NCBI RefSeq assembly: GCF_001879715.1
Contig: NZ_MNBW01000014.1
Span: 31,121 to 95,120 of the forward strand
DNA from: Nioella nitratireducens
GTDB taxonomy: Bacteria > Pseudomonadota > Alphaproteobacteria > Rhodobacterales > Rhodobacteraceae
Direction of reading: 5' to 3'
DNA: 64,000 nucleotides
In this document: one piece after another, positions 20,221-29,358 of the stretch
Numbering within the stretch: position 1 is the stretch's first letter
How the letters are laid out: each line of letters opens with the position of its first letter
Program-made: the position numbers and the translations under genes
The notes under the pieces: generated by a model
What the model was told of the DNA's origin: nothing
Databases searched by the model: none
What the model saw: only the letters and a program-made list of their open reading frames with translations

Positions 20221-20817
20221 ATGGACGGCGGTAGCGACGGCAGTTTCAGAACCCATTTCGTGCGTGAACCGGGCGCGCTCAAGCAGCATCCGGCATTGGT
20301 GTTGAACGCGGATTACCGCCCCTTGTCCTATTATCCCCTGTCCCTCTGGCCGTGGCAGGATGCGATCAAGGCGGTGTTCCTTGACCGGGTCGATATCGTG
20401 GCCGAGTACGACGACTACGTCCATTCGCCCACGATGCGCATCCGCATTCCGTCAGTCGTGGTGCTCAAGGATTATGTCAAACCGCAAAAACGTGTGGCCT
20501 TTACCCGGTTCAACCTGTTCCTGCGCGACGAATTTTCCTGCCAGTATTGCGGTGACCGGGGTGATCTGACCTTCGACCATGTGGTGCCGCGCGCCAGCGG
20601 CGGGATCACCTCTTGGGAAAACGTGGTGGCGGCCTGCTCGCGCTGCAATCTCAGGAAAGGGTCCAAGAGCTTGCGCCGCTCGGGTCTGACCCTGCGCAAA
20701 CCGCCGCGCCAGCCGGGCGCGGAGGAGCTGCGCAACATGGGCCGGAAATTCCCGCCGGGGCACCTGCATGATAGCTGGCTCGATTTCCTGTACTGGGACG
20801 CCGAACTGGAAGCCTGA
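20221..20817 (+). CDS. HNH endonuclease-domain protein
   Basis: The protein has 198 residues from ATG 20221, with AAGGAG 7 nt upstream; a GTG at 20206 lies inside that site and is rejected. The HNH domain has zinc-type Cys107/Cys110 (CQYC), the catalytic DH pair (119-120) in LTFDHVVPRASGG, SWENVVAAC, and Cys139/Cys142 (CSRC). The N-terminal 90 residues (LVLNADYRPLSYYPLSLWPWQDAI) match the widespread housekeeping HNH family, whose role is not settled. The AT-rich 20090-20160 stretch probably holds its promoter. Confidence 0.85.
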   Translation: MDGGSDGSFRTHFVREPGALKQHPALVLNADYRPLSYYPLSLWPWQDAIKAVFLDRVDIVAEYDDYVHSPTMRIRIPSVVVLKDYVKPQKRVAFTRFNLFLRDEFSCQYCGDRGDLTFDHVVPRASGGITSWENVVAACSRCNLRKGSKSLRRSGLTLRKPPRQPGAEELRNMGRKFPPGHLHDSWLDFLYWDAELEA

Positions 20818-20965
20818 GCACGGGGCGGGGGATACCCCGGAAAAGCCCGATGCTCGCATGGCGAGATCAAGCGCCGTCAAGGCGCCGCGCCCCGGTCAGC
20901 CGCGCTTGAACCCCGGTCGTGCTTGCGGCACTCTGCCCGAACATCACATGGCAGGGAGCTTTCAT

Positions 20966-21913
20966 ATGGCCGATCCGTTCTTCACCCCGATTTCCGGTTT
21001 CGACCTTCCGCGCTTTGCCGGTGTGCCCAGTTTCATGCGGCTGCCGCAAGTGGGGCTGGATCACCCGCGGATCGACGAGGTCGAGATCGGCCTGATCGGT
21101 GTGCCATGGGATGCGGGCACGACCAACCGTCCCGGCCCCCGGCATGGACCACGCCAGATCCGCGATATGTCGACGATGATCCGCGCCCAGAACGACGCCA
21201 CCGGAATCCGCCCGTTCGAAGCACGCAATTGCGCCGACCTGGGCGATGTGGGGCCGAACCCCGCCGATCTGGATGACAGCCTTGCGCGGATCACGGCCTT
21301 TTTTCACCTGGTGAAAGCCAAGGGCATCAAGCCGCTGACCGCCGGGGGCGACCACCTGTCATCGCTGCCGATCCTGCGGGCGATGGCCAAGGACGGGCCG
21401 CTTGGCATGGTGCATTTCGACAGCCACACCGACTTGTTCCACAGCTATTTCGGCGGGCGCCTCTATACCCACGGCACGCCCTTCCGCCGGGCAATCGAAG
21501 AGGGGCTGCTGGACCCGAAACGCGTGGTCCAGATCGGCATTCGCGGCACAATGTATGACAGCGAAGACCGGGATTTCGCCGACAGCGTCGGCATCCGGGT
21601 GATCCCGATCGGCGAATTTCACGACCGTGGCGTCAAGGATGTCATGGCCGAGGCGCGTGACATCGTCGGTGAGGGCGAAACCTATGTGAGCTATGATATC
21701 GACTTCGTTGACCCCGCCTTTGCCCCCGGCACGGGCACCCCGGAAGTGGGCGGCCCGAACAGTTGGCAAGCGTTGCAGGTGGTGCGGGAACTGGCTGGTG
21801 TGACCATCGTCGGCGCGGATATGGTGGAGGTATCCCCGCCCTTCGATCCGTCGGGCGGAACCGCCTATCTCGGCGCGTCTATCCTGTTCGAATTGCTCTG
21901 CGTGATGGTCTGA
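20966..21913 (+). CDS. agmatinase/ureohydrolase-family enzyme
   Basis: The protein has 315 residues, starting at 20966 with GGGAG 8 nt upstream. Binuclear manganese ligands are visible: GGDH (His130), DSHTD (Asp152, His154, Asp156) and SYDIDFVDP (Asp244, Asp246), followed by the agmatinase-type APGTGTPEVGG. It should split a guanidino compound into urea and an amine. Agmatine is the default, but guanidinobutyrate or guanidinopropionate enzymes share this pattern and cannot be excluded. Neighbours give no further clue. Confidence 0.85.
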   Translation: MADPFFTPISGFDLPRFAGVPSFMRLPQVGLDHPRIDEVEIGLIGVPWDAGTTNRPGPRHGPRQIRDMSTMIRAQNDATGIRPFEARNCADLGDVGPNPADLDDSLARITAFFHLVKAKGIKPLTAGGDHLSSLPILRAMAKDGPLGMVHFDSHTDLFHSYFGGRLYTHGTPFRRAIEEGLLDPKRVVQIGIRGTMYDSEDRDFADSVGIRVIPIGEFHDRGVKDVMAEARDIVGEGETYVSYDIDFVDPAFAPGTGTPEVGGPNSWQALQVVRELAGVTIVGADMVEVSPPFDPSGGTAYLGASILFELLCVMV

Positions 21914-21951
21914 GGCGATCGTGGCGGCAACGCACTGGCCGGGCGCCGCCC

Positions 21952-22761
21952 TCAAAGCCCCTTGGTCTTGGCCTCGTTCCATAGGGCGTCCATTTCCACC
22001 AAGTCGCTGTCTTCTGGTGTTTTTTCTCTCTTTTCAAGGGCTTGTTCTATGTAGTGAAAGCGGCGGGTGAACTTGGAATTCGCTTTTCTAAGGGCGGTTT
22101 CCGCGTCGACCTTCAAGTGACGCGCAAGATTGGCCATGACGAAGAGAAGATCGCCCATCTCTTCCTCGATCTTCTCTTGCGGCAGGGAGTCGCGCGCCTC
22201 GGCCAGTTCTGTGGCCTCTTCGGCGATCTTGTCGATGACCTCGCCGATATTGGGCCAGTCGAACCCGACCCGCGCGGCCCGCTTTTGCAATTTCTGCCCG
22301 CGCATCAGGGCCGGCAGGTTCAGCGCCACGTCGTCCAACACGCCGCCCCGTTTCCTGGCCGCCCGCTCGGTCGCCTTGATCGTTTCCCAATCCTGCGTCT
22401 GCTGGTCGGCCGACTTGTCGCGACTCTCGTCTCCGAACACGTGGGGATGGCGGCCCACCATCTTGTCCGACATCGTGTCGGCCACCTGCTGAAATGTGAA
22501 AAATCCCTTCTCTTCCGCCATTTGCGCGTGAAAGACGGATTGGAACAATAGGTCGCCCAGTTCTCCCTTCAACTCGTCCCAGGCTTCGCGTTCAATGGCG
22601 TCGCCAACCTCGTAGGCTTCTTCGATCGTGTAGGGCGCGATGGTTGCGAAATCCTGCTCTACATCCCACGGGCACCCGGTCTGGGGGTCGCGCAGGCGGC
22701 GCATGATTTCCAGAAGGCGGGGCATTCCACCTTGGGGGTCGTGAATCAGGTCATCTGTCAT
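21952..22761 (-). CDS. mazG: nucleoside triphosphate pyrophosphohydrolase MazG
   Basis: The protein has 269 residues with two MazG-fold repeats. The first carries PWDVEQDFATIAPYTIEEAYEVGDAI and ELKGELGDLLFQSVFHAQMAEE; the second carries EEMGDLLFVMANLARHL. The EExxE/ExxD helices bind magnesium. It hydrolyses NTPs to NMP and pyrophosphate, cleaning the nucleotide pool. Transcription converges on the agmatinase gene. Confidence 0.93.
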   Translation of the reverse strand: MTDDLIHDPQGGMPRLLEIMRRLRDPQTGCPWDVEQDFATIAPYTIEEAYEVGDAIEREAWDELKGELGDLLFQSVFHAQMAEEKGFFTFQQVADTMSDKMVGRHPHVFGDESRDKSADQQTQDWETIKATERAARKRGGVLDDVALNLPALMRGQKLQKRAARVGFDWPNIGEVIDKIAEEATELAEARDSLPQEKIEEEMGDLLFVMANLARHLKVDAETALRKANSKFTRRFHYIEQALEKREKTPEDSDLVEMDALWNEAKTKGL

Positions 22762-22802
22762 GGCCCGAGCCTAGGCCCGAAGCATGGCCAAGCACCACCG
22801 CA

Positions 22803-22830
22803 AAAAGGCCCACCCCTGGGGCGGGCCTTT
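22803..22830 (-). terminator. terminator of the outer-membrane protein gene
   Basis: AAAGGCCC and GGGCCTTT pair around a C/G-rich loop. On the minus strand the stem is followed by TTTTT. It lies just past the stop of the barrel gene that ends at 22853. Confidence 0.7.
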
Positions 22831-22852
22831 CCTTGCGGTGTCGGGGTCGGCG

Positions 22853-23491
22853 TCAGAACCGGAACCCGGCCCGCAGGCTGACCGTATCGACATTGCTGTC
22901 GATCGAGAACGTATTGAGATCATTGTCCCCTTCGAGGAACCGGCGGGTATAGTCGAGGCCCAGGAAGACGTTGTCCGTCACCATGTAATCGACGCCGATC
23001 CCAAGGCTGGGGCCGGTCAGGCTGGCGCCATCGGCGCCGCCATTGATGCTCATATCGGCCCAGCTATAGCCCGCGGCACCGTAGATCAGCGACCGCCCGA
23101 CCGCATACCCGACCCGGCCGCGCAGATCGACGGCCGTGTCGATGGTGTCATCGTTGCCGACACCGGGCACGACGTAGGTGTCGTTGAAGCTGTGAAGGCC
23201 AAGTTCGCCACCATAGACGAGGGCCCCGTTCTGGTAGTTGTAGCCGAGAATACCGCCAATCGCGGTGCCGTCGTTCAGATCGTTGCCGGGGCTTGGCGGG
23301 GTTGTGCTCATATCCCCGCCGGTCATTCCGAAGGTCAGCCCGGCATAGGGGCCGCTCCAGTCGGTTATCTGCATGGTCGGAACGACAGCCGGTTGCACCG
23401 CCGGCATTCGCGGCGCGGGGGTCATGCCGTCGGCCAAGAGCGGACTCGCCGACGCTATCAGGGCAGCGGTTGCGAGAAGATGAGGTTTCAT
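22853..23491 (-). CDS. outer-membrane beta-barrel protein (OmpA-like/Omp25-type porin family)
   Basis: The protein has 212 residues. Residues 1-20 form a signal peptide ending LLADG. The mature chain begins with a Pro-rich stretch, then WSGPYAGLTFGMTGGD, the usual opening of the eight-strand barrel family, and ends in SLRAGFRF with a C-terminal Phe needed for barrel assembly. A structural or immunogenic outer-membrane protein is expected. The frame is open further upstream, but that part is antisense to the M20 gene. Confidence 0.85.
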   Translation of the reverse strand: MKPHLLATAALIASASPLLADGMTPAPRMPAVQPAVVPTMQITDWSGPYAGLTFGMTGGDMSTTPPSPGNDLNDGTAIGGILGYNYQNGALVYGGELGLHSFNDTYVVPGVGNDDTIDTAVDLRGRVGYAVGRSLIYGAAGYSWADMSINGGADGASLTGPSLGIGVDYMVTDNVFLGLDYTRRFLEGDNDLNTFSIDSNVDTVSLRAGFRF

Positions 23492-23680
23492 CGCGTCAGT
23501 CCTTTCTTGCGTGCCATTTGGGTCGCGCCCCGCAAGCGGGCACTGGTCCAGCGGGGCTGCCCAAGACATGGGGGCGCATGGCTGACGTGTCGACCGGGGG
23601 GCGGTCACATGCGCGGGATCTTGCTTTTGGGCGGGTCTACAGGTCATCTGGCGGCAAGCGTCATCACAGGAAATTGCCCC

Positions 23681-24847
23681 ATGCCCGTTCTCAATCGTAT
23701 CGCCGGTTTCGCCGAGGAAATGGCCCAATGGCGCCAGCATCTCCATCGTCATCCGGAATTGGGGTTCGATTGCCAGCAGACAGCGGCATTCGTGGTCGAT
23801 CGGCTGAAAGCGTTCGGGATCACGCAAATTCACGAAGGGCTGGCAACCTCGGGGGTGGTGGCGATCGTCGAGGGGCAGGGTGCGGGGCCGACCATCGGCT
23901 TGCGCGCCGATATGGACGCGCTGCCCATCGAAGAGGCCACCGGGTCGCCCTATGCGTCGACCGTCCCCGGCCGGATGCATGCCTGCGGGCATGACGGCCA
24001 TACCTCGATGCTGCTGGGGGCGGCCAAATACCTTGCCGAGACCCGGAATTTCCGGGGCCGGGTGGCGCTGATCTTTCAGCCCGCGGAAGAGGATGGCGGC
24101 GGCGCGGGAGTGATGTGCGAAGAAGGGATCATGGAGCGGTTTGACATCTCCGAGGTCTACGCGCTGCACACCTCGCCCGGTTTGGACCTTGGCCAATTCA
24201 GCACAACGTCGGGGGCGATCATGGCGGCGGTCGATTCCTTTGATGTCCACATCAAGGGGCAGGGGGGCCACGGTGCCTTTCCGCATGACTGCCGCGATCC
24301 GGTTATCGCCGCGGTTGGCATCGCACAGGCCTTGCAGAGCATCGTGTCGCGCAATCACTACGCTTTGCAGGATCTCGTGGTGTCGGTCACCATGATCCAC
24401 ACCGGAACCGCCGAGAACATTATCCCCGACACCGCCTATCTGGGGGGGACGGTGCGCACCTTCGACGCGGACGTGCGCGATATGGTCGAGCGCCGCATGG
24501 GCGAGATCGTGGCAGGGCAGGGCGCGAGCTATGGCGTCGATGCCCGTCTGGACTATCGCCGGTATTACCCGGCCACCGTGAACGATGCAGACAAGGCCGC
24601 CTTCGCGGTCGAGGTCGCAAGCGAGATCTCGGGCAGCGCCCGCGTCTTTCCGGACGGCGGGCGCGAAATGGGCGCGGAAGATTTCTCGTATATGCTGGAA
24701 CGGCGCCCCGGAGCCTACCTTTTTCTCGGGCAGGGCAAGGGCCCCGGTCTGCACAATCCCGGCTTCGAGTTCAACGATGCCGCCGCCCCCATCGGGGCCA
24801 GCTTTTTCGCCCGACTGGTCGAACGCGCGAACCCAATCGACCCATAG
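23681..24847 (+). CDS. M20-family amidohydrolase (hippurate hydrolase-like)
   Basis: The protein has 388 residues. Metal-site segments are ADMDALPIEE, ACGHDGHTSML, QPAEEDGGG and the late His region PGLHNPGFEFND. The dimerisation domain lies between about residues 185 and 295. The family hydrolyses N-acyl amino acids such as hippurate or N-acetylated substrates. The start at 23681 opens with MPVLNRIAGFAEEMAQWRQHLHRHPELGF, the standard N-terminus, although the frame is open for about 300 codons before it. Confidence 0.9.
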   Translation: MPVLNRIAGFAEEMAQWRQHLHRHPELGFDCQQTAAFVVDRLKAFGITQIHEGLATSGVVAIVEGQGAGPTIGLRADMDALPIEEATGSPYASTVPGRMHACGHDGHTSMLLGAAKYLAETRNFRGRVALIFQPAEEDGGGAGVMCEEGIMERFDISEVYALHTSPGLDLGQFSTTSGAIMAAVDSFDVHIKGQGGHGAFPHDCRDPVIAAVGIAQALQSIVSRNHYALQDLVVSVTMIHTGTAENIIPDTAYLGGTVRTFDADVRDMVERRMGEIVAGQGASYGVDARLDYRRYYPATVNDADKAAFAVEVASEISGSARVFPDGGREMGAEDFSYMLERRPGAYLFLGQGKGPGLHNPGFEFNDAAAPIGASFFARLVERANPIDP

Positions 24848-24902
24848 ACGTCACTTGGGGCTTGCACAGGGGATATGGGTCAGTCTATCAGACGCGCCGG
24901 AC

Positions 24903-24978
<76 letters not shown>

Positions 24979-25139
24979 ATTCCCGATGCCGAAGTCCAGG
25001 GCTGTGCGGTGCCTTTCCGGCAAAGCCGATGCGCGGCAGGCGAAGATGGGCATGGCAAGGCCACTGGCCTGTCGAAACACCCCCTTGTGCCCCCATGCCC
25101 ATTTGAAAAACAGGTTCATAGACGCCATTGGGGTGAAAA

Positions 25140-25215
25140 TGGTGCCGGTCGAGGGACTCGAACCCCCGACCCCCTGATTACAAATCAGACGCTCTACCAG
25201 CTGAGCTAGACCGGC
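25140..25215 (-). tRNA. tRNA-Thr (anticodon TGT)
   Basis: 76 nt on the minus strand. Acceptor arm GCCGGTC pairs with GACCGGC; discriminator A and CCA are encoded. The anticodon stem TCTGA/TCAGG holds the loop TTTGTAA, which gives TGT for Thr. D- and T-arms are standard (TAGCTCAGCTGGTAGA, GGTTCGAGTCC). It faces tRNA-Val at about 160 nt, with no evident gene between. Confidence 0.95.
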
Positions 25216-25335
25216 CTCGGGCCACTCGATATGAAATTGCGCGGGCCGACACAAGGGGCATTGGACCGCCGACGGGTTGCACCTTGGCGTACATCGCACC
25301 ACCATGACGAACAAGGATTGGGAAGGGCAGGCAGG

Positions 25336-26091
25336 ATGAGCGGCACAGATCCCGGCGCGGGGTTTCCCCGGCTGCACCATATTGGCGAAGACGGGATGCT
25401 GGTCGAGTTCGGCGACCGGCTGACGATGGCCGTTAACGGTGCGGCCATTGCCTTTCGGGCGGCGGTCGAGGCGGCGGGGTGGCCGGGGGTGGCGGAAACG
25501 GCGACGTCGCTGAAATCGGTGTTTCTACGCTTTGACCCCTTGGATTTGCCCCATGAAACGCTGCGCGCGCATCTGGTTGACCTGCTGGCCACCTGCGATT
25601 GGTATGGCGTCGGGCTGCCCCGAGGGCGGCGGCTGTGGACGGTGCCGACGGCGTTCGGCGGCGACGAGGGCCCGAAGCTCGAGGAGGTCGCGGCCCTAGC
25701 CGGGATGTCCCGGGCCGAGGTGATCGACGCGCTCTGCGCCCGGCCGGTGCGGGTGCTGACGCTGGGGTTTCTGCCGGGTATGCCCTATCTCGGTCAACTC
25801 GGGGCAGCGTTCGATTTTCCACGGCAAACCGAGCTTACCCCGAATGTCCCGGCGGGGGGGCTGGCCGTGGCGATCCGGCAACTGGTGTTGTTTCCGGGCC
25901 AGACCCAGACCGGCTGGCGGTGGATCGGGCGGGCGGCGCTGGACGTCTTCGGGCTGACCGCCGATCATCCGTTCCCGCTGAGCGCGGGCGACGAGGTGCG
26001 GTTTCGCCCCGTCGGGGCCTCGGAATTCGCCGAACTGCAAGACGCCTGCCGCGCCGGGCGGATGGTGGCCACCGAACAGGCGCTGTCATGA
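25336..26091 (+). CDS. pxpB: 5-oxoprolinase subunit PxpB (allophanate hydrolase subunit 1-like)
   Basis: The protein has 251 residues from ATG 25336. The family hallmarks LTLGFLPGMPYLGQL and TPNVPAGGLAVAIRQLVLFPGQTQTGWRWIGR are present. With PxpC and PxpA it forms the ATP-dependent bacterial 5-oxoprolinase that opens 5-oxoproline to glutamate. The next gene starts at its stop (ATGA overlap). The older name is the KipI/allophanate hydrolase subunit 1 family. Confidence 0.92.
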   Translation: MSGTDPGAGFPRLHHIGEDGMLVEFGDRLTMAVNGAAIAFRAAVEAAGWPGVAETATSLKSVFLRFDPLDLPHETLRAHLVDLLATCDWYGVGLPRGRRLWTVPTAFGGDEGPKLEEVAALAGMSRAEVIDALCARPVRVLTLGFLPGMPYLGQLGAAFDFPRQTELTPNVPAGGLAVAIRQLVLFPGQTQTGWRWIGRAALDVFGLTADHPFPLSAGDEVRFRPVGASEFAELQDACRAGRMVATEQALS

Positions 26092-27110
26092 GCGCGGCGG
26101 TGCACATTCTGGGTGCAGGTCCGGGGCTGAGCCTGCAGGATACGGGGCGGCAAGGCTTTCTTGCCAAGGGATTGTCGCGCGGCGGGGCGGTCGATGGGCT
26201 GGCGTTGGCCGAAGGGGCGGTCCTGGTGGGCGCGCGCGATCCGCTGGCCATCGAGATGGCAGGGGCAGGGGGCCGGTTCCGTGCCGAGGGCGCCGACCTG
26301 CTGATCGCGCTCACCGGCGCCCCGATGAGCGCCGAGATCGACGGCACCCGCGTGGCGTGGTCGGCCAGCCACCTGCTGCCGCAGGGGGCCGAGCTCAAGA
26401 TCGGCGGGGTCACGCGCGGCAGCTACGGATACCTCAGCGTCGCGGGCCTGACGGCCCCAAAGGTGCTTGGCGCGCGGTCGGCCCATCTGGCGGCGGGCAT
26501 CGGGCACCGTTTGCAGGCTGGCGACAGGCTGACGGCCCAACCGGCCCCGCACAAGGGGGGCATGATGCTGCCGCAAGACGACCGGTTTTCCGGCGGCACC
26601 GTGCGCCTGCTGCCCTCGGTCCAGACCGACCAGTTCGACAAAGAGACCCTGCGGCGGCTGGAGGAGACCGCCTTTCTCAAGGATGCCCGCGCCAGCCGCA
26701 TGGGCGCGCGGATGGCCCATGACGGCCCCGGCTTTTCGTCCTCGGAACATCTGGCGATCCTGTCGGAAATCATCGTGCCCGGCGATGTGCAGGTGGTGGG
26801 TGACGGTGCGCCCTATGTGTTGTTGAACGAATGTCAGACCACCGGCGGCTATCCCCGGATCGGCACCGTGATTTCCGCCGACCTGGCCAAGGTGGCGCAG
26901 GCCGCGCCGGGCATGCCGATCCGGTTTCGCTTCGTCACGCTGGACCAAGCGCTCGCCGCCCGCGACGCGGCCCTGCGTCAAATCGAGTCCCTGCCCGACA
27001 AAGTCACCGCCCGCCTGCGCCATCCCGGTGACATCCCCGATCTTCTGTCCTACCAATTGGTCAGCGGGGCAGTCTCGGCCCATCACGATCATGACCAAGA
27101 GGAGAGCTGA
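26088..27110 (+). CDS. pxpC: 5-oxoprolinase subunit PxpC (biotin-dependent carboxyltransferase-like)
   Basis: The protein has 340 residues. The N-terminal motif PGLSLQDTGRQGF and the later NECQTTGGYPRIGTVISADL and GMPIRFRFVTLDQA are typical of the KipA/allophanate hydrolase subunit 2 family. It overlaps pxpB by 4 nt and stops 3 nt before pxpA, so the three are one operon. The C-terminal tail is His/Asp-rich (HHDHDQEES). Confidence 0.92.
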   Translation: MSAAVHILGAGPGLSLQDTGRQGFLAKGLSRGGAVDGLALAEGAVLVGARDPLAIEMAGAGGRFRAEGADLLIALTGAPMSAEIDGTRVAWSASHLLPQGAELKIGGVTRGSYGYLSVAGLTAPKVLGARSAHLAAGIGHRLQAGDRLTAQPAPHKGGMMLPQDDRFSGGTVRLLPSVQTDQFDKETLRRLEETAFLKDARASRMGARMAHDGPGFSSSEHLAILSEIIVPGDVQVVGDGAPYVLLNECQTTGGYPRIGTVISADLAKVAQAAPGMPIRFRFVTLDQALAARDAALRQIESLPDKVTARLRHPGDIPDLLSYQLVSGAVSAHHDHDQEES

Positions 27111-27113
27111 GCC

Positions 27114-27878
27114 ATGCCCCATCGCGTCGATCTCAACGCCGATATGGGCGAAAGCTTCGGTCCCTGGCCGATGGGCAATGACAGCGCCCTGCTGGAGGTC
27201 GTGACCTCGGCCAACGTCGCCTGTGGCTTTCACGCGGGCGACCCCACGGTCATGGCCCGCACCATCGCGGTGGCCCACGGGAACGGTGTCGGCATCGGCG
27301 CGCATCCCGGCTTTCCCGACCTTCAGGGGTTCGGGCGGCGGCGCATGCAGATGGGGCGCGAGGATCTGCAAAACGCGATCCGCTACCAGTTTGGCGCAAT
27401 CCGCGGCATGGCCGCCGCCGCCGGGGCCGACGTGCGCCATTTCAAGCTGCATGGCGCGCTGTCGAACATGTGCGCGCAAGATGAGGCGATGGCCCGCGCC
27501 TGCTACGAGGCGGCGCTCTCGGTCGATCCCGACGTGATCATCTTCGTCCTCGCCTCGACCGCGCAAGAGGCCGCGGTGACGGCGCTCGGCGCGCGCCATG
27601 CCGGTGAAATATTCGCCGACCGCGCCTATAATGACGACGCGACCCTTGTGGACCGTGGCCTGCCCGGCGCCGTCATCCACGACCCCGACCGCGCCGCGGC
27701 GCGGATGGTCGAGATGGTGCGGGCAGGGGCCATCATCGCCGAGTCCGGGCGCGAAATTTCCGCCCGCATCGACACGATCTGCCTGCATGGCGACAATGAC
27801 ACCGCCCTACAGATCGCCCGCGCCGTGCGGGCCGCGCTGGACGGCGCCGGCATTTCTCTGGCGCCGGTCGGTTCATGA
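27114..27878 (+). CDS. pxpA: 5-oxoprolinase subunit PxpA (LamB/YcsF family)
   Basis: The protein has 254 residues. The opening VDLNADMGESFGPWPMGND, then SANVACGFHAGDP and GIGAHPGFPDLQGFGRR are signature segments of the LamB/YcsF family. Its TIM-barrel-like fold supplies the ring-opening site of 5-oxoprolinase. It closes the pxpB-pxpC-pxpA operon. The next gene starts about 100 nt later with its own ribosome site. Confidence 0.94.
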   Translation: MPHRVDLNADMGESFGPWPMGNDSALLEVVTSANVACGFHAGDPTVMARTIAVAHGNGVGIGAHPGFPDLQGFGRRRMQMGREDLQNAIRYQFGAIRGMAAAAGADVRHFKLHGALSNMCAQDEAMARACYEAALSVDPDVIIFVLASTAQEAAVTALGARHAGEIFADRAYNDDATLVDRGLPGAVIHDPDRAAARMVEMVRAGAIIAESGREISARIDTICLHGDNDTALQIARAVRAALDGAGISLAPVGS

Positions 27879-27981
27879 TCCATCCTGTCATATCCCCGAT
27901 TCATTCCTGCCGCAGAGTGGCGCTGCGCCCCTGCTGCGGGACTCCCCTTCCCCTTGGCGCATCGTCCCGGAGGTCAGCCCC

Positions 27982-29358
27982 ATGACCACGCTCTCCAACA
28001 CCCCTTACGAGTCGCTACGGGTGGGCATGGAGGCTGCCTCCACTCGCCTGTGCACCGCCGATGACCTGATCGTGTTCGCCCATGCCAGCGGCAACCATAA
28101 CCCCATGCACCTCCCGCATGAGGACGGCAACGGCGACGGAATGGATGAGGCGGTTGCGCCCTCGATGTGGGTGGCTGCGCTGATTTCCTCGGTTCTGGGC
28201 AACCAGTTGCCGGGGCCGGGCACGCTCTATACCGGGCAGACCCTGCGCTTCGTGGGCCGCGCCCATGCGGGGGATACCCTCGTCGCCAAGGTGCGGGTGG
28301 CCGACATGCGGCCCGGCAACGTGGTGTGTTTCGACACGTGGGTCGAGCATGAGGATGGCGCGCGGGTGGTCGAGGGCCGAGCCGAGGTGATCGCCCCGGA
28401 CCGCGCGCTCAGCTTTGACGATCTCGACATGCCGGGGCTGACGGTCCAGAGCCATGCCCATTTCGACCGTCTGCTTGAAATGGCCGCGCCCCTGCCGGCG
28501 CTGCCGACGGCGGTGGTCGCCCCGGAACGCCCCGACGCGCTGAACGGCGCGCTGCTGGCCCGTGCCCATACCCTGATCGACCCGATCCTCGTGGGCAGCG
28601 CCAGGAAAATCGCCGCCGCCGCCGAAGAGCTTGGCGCCGATCTGTCGGGCATCGAGATCATCGACATCCCCGACAACCGCGCCGCCGCGCTTAAATCGGT
28701 CGCCCTGATCCACGAGGGCCGCGCCAAGGCGCTGATGAAGGGGCATCTGCACACCGATCAACTGCTGCACGCCATTCTGAAAAAGGAGGGTGGGCTGCGC
28801 ACCAATCGTCGTCTCAGCCATGTCTTCGTGATGGATGTGCCGGGGTTGAACCATCTGCTCTTCGTGACCGATGCGGCGATCAACATCTCGCCCGACCTCG
28901 ATTGCAAGGTCTCGATCTGCCAGAACGCCATCGACCTTGCGCTTGCGCTCGGGGTGGAACAGCCCAAGGTCGGCGTGCTGTCGGCGGTCGAAACCGTGAC
29001 CCCGTCGATCCCGTCGACGCTCGATGCCGCGATCCTGTCGAAGATGGCCGACCGCGGCCAGATCACCGGCGGGCTGGTCGATGGGCCGCTGGCCATGGAC
29101 AATGCGATCGACCTCGAAGCCGCTCGCACCAAGGGCATCAAGGGGCTGGTCGCGGGGCGGGCCGACATTTTGCTCGCCCCGAACCTGGAAGCGGGCAACA
29201 TGATCGCCAAGGAGCTGTCCTTCCTGGCCCATGCCGAAGCGGCGGGCGTGGTGATGGGCGCACAGGTGCCGGTGATCCTGAACAGCCGCGCCGATGACGA
29301 CAAGGCCCGGCTCGCCTCATGCGCGGTCGCCGCCCTGCAAGCGGCGGCCAAACCATGA
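27982..29358 (+). CDS. MaoC-like hydratase / phosphate acetyl(butyryl)transferase fusion
   Basis: The protein has 458 residues. Residues about 10-150 form a MaoC-type hot-dog domain (FAHASGNHNPMHL carries the hydratase-like Asn/His pair). Residues about 175-455 form a phosphotransacetylase/phosphotransbutyrylase domain (KGHLHTDQLLHAILKKEGGLRT, FVTDAAINISPD, ADILLAPNLEAGNM). It should exchange acyl-CoA and phosphate for acyl-phosphate and may also hydrate enoyl-CoA. The downstream acetate kinase, overlapping by 4 nt, would make ATP from the acyl-phosphate. GGAGG lies 8 nt before the ATG. Confidence 0.9.
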   Translation: MTTLSNTPYESLRVGMEAASTRLCTADDLIVFAHASGNHNPMHLPHEDGNGDGMDEAVAPSMWVAALISSVLGNQLPGPGTLYTGQTLRFVGRAHAGDTLVAKVRVADMRPGNVVCFDTWVEHEDGARVVEGRAEVIAPDRALSFDDLDMPGLTVQSHAHFDRLLEMAAPLPALPTAVVAPERPDALNGALLARAHTLIDPILVGSARKIAAAAEELGADLSGIEIIDIPDNRAAALKSVALIHEGRAKALMKGHLHTDQLLHAILKKEGGLRTNRRLSHVFVMDVPGLNHLLFVTDAAINISPDLDCKVSICQNAIDLALALGVEQPKVGVLSAVETVTPSIPSTLDAAILSKMADRGQITGGLVDGPLAMDNAIDLEAARTKGIKGLVAGRADILLAPNLEAGNMIAKELSFLAHAEAAGVVMGAQVPVILNSRADDDKARLASCAVAALQAAAKP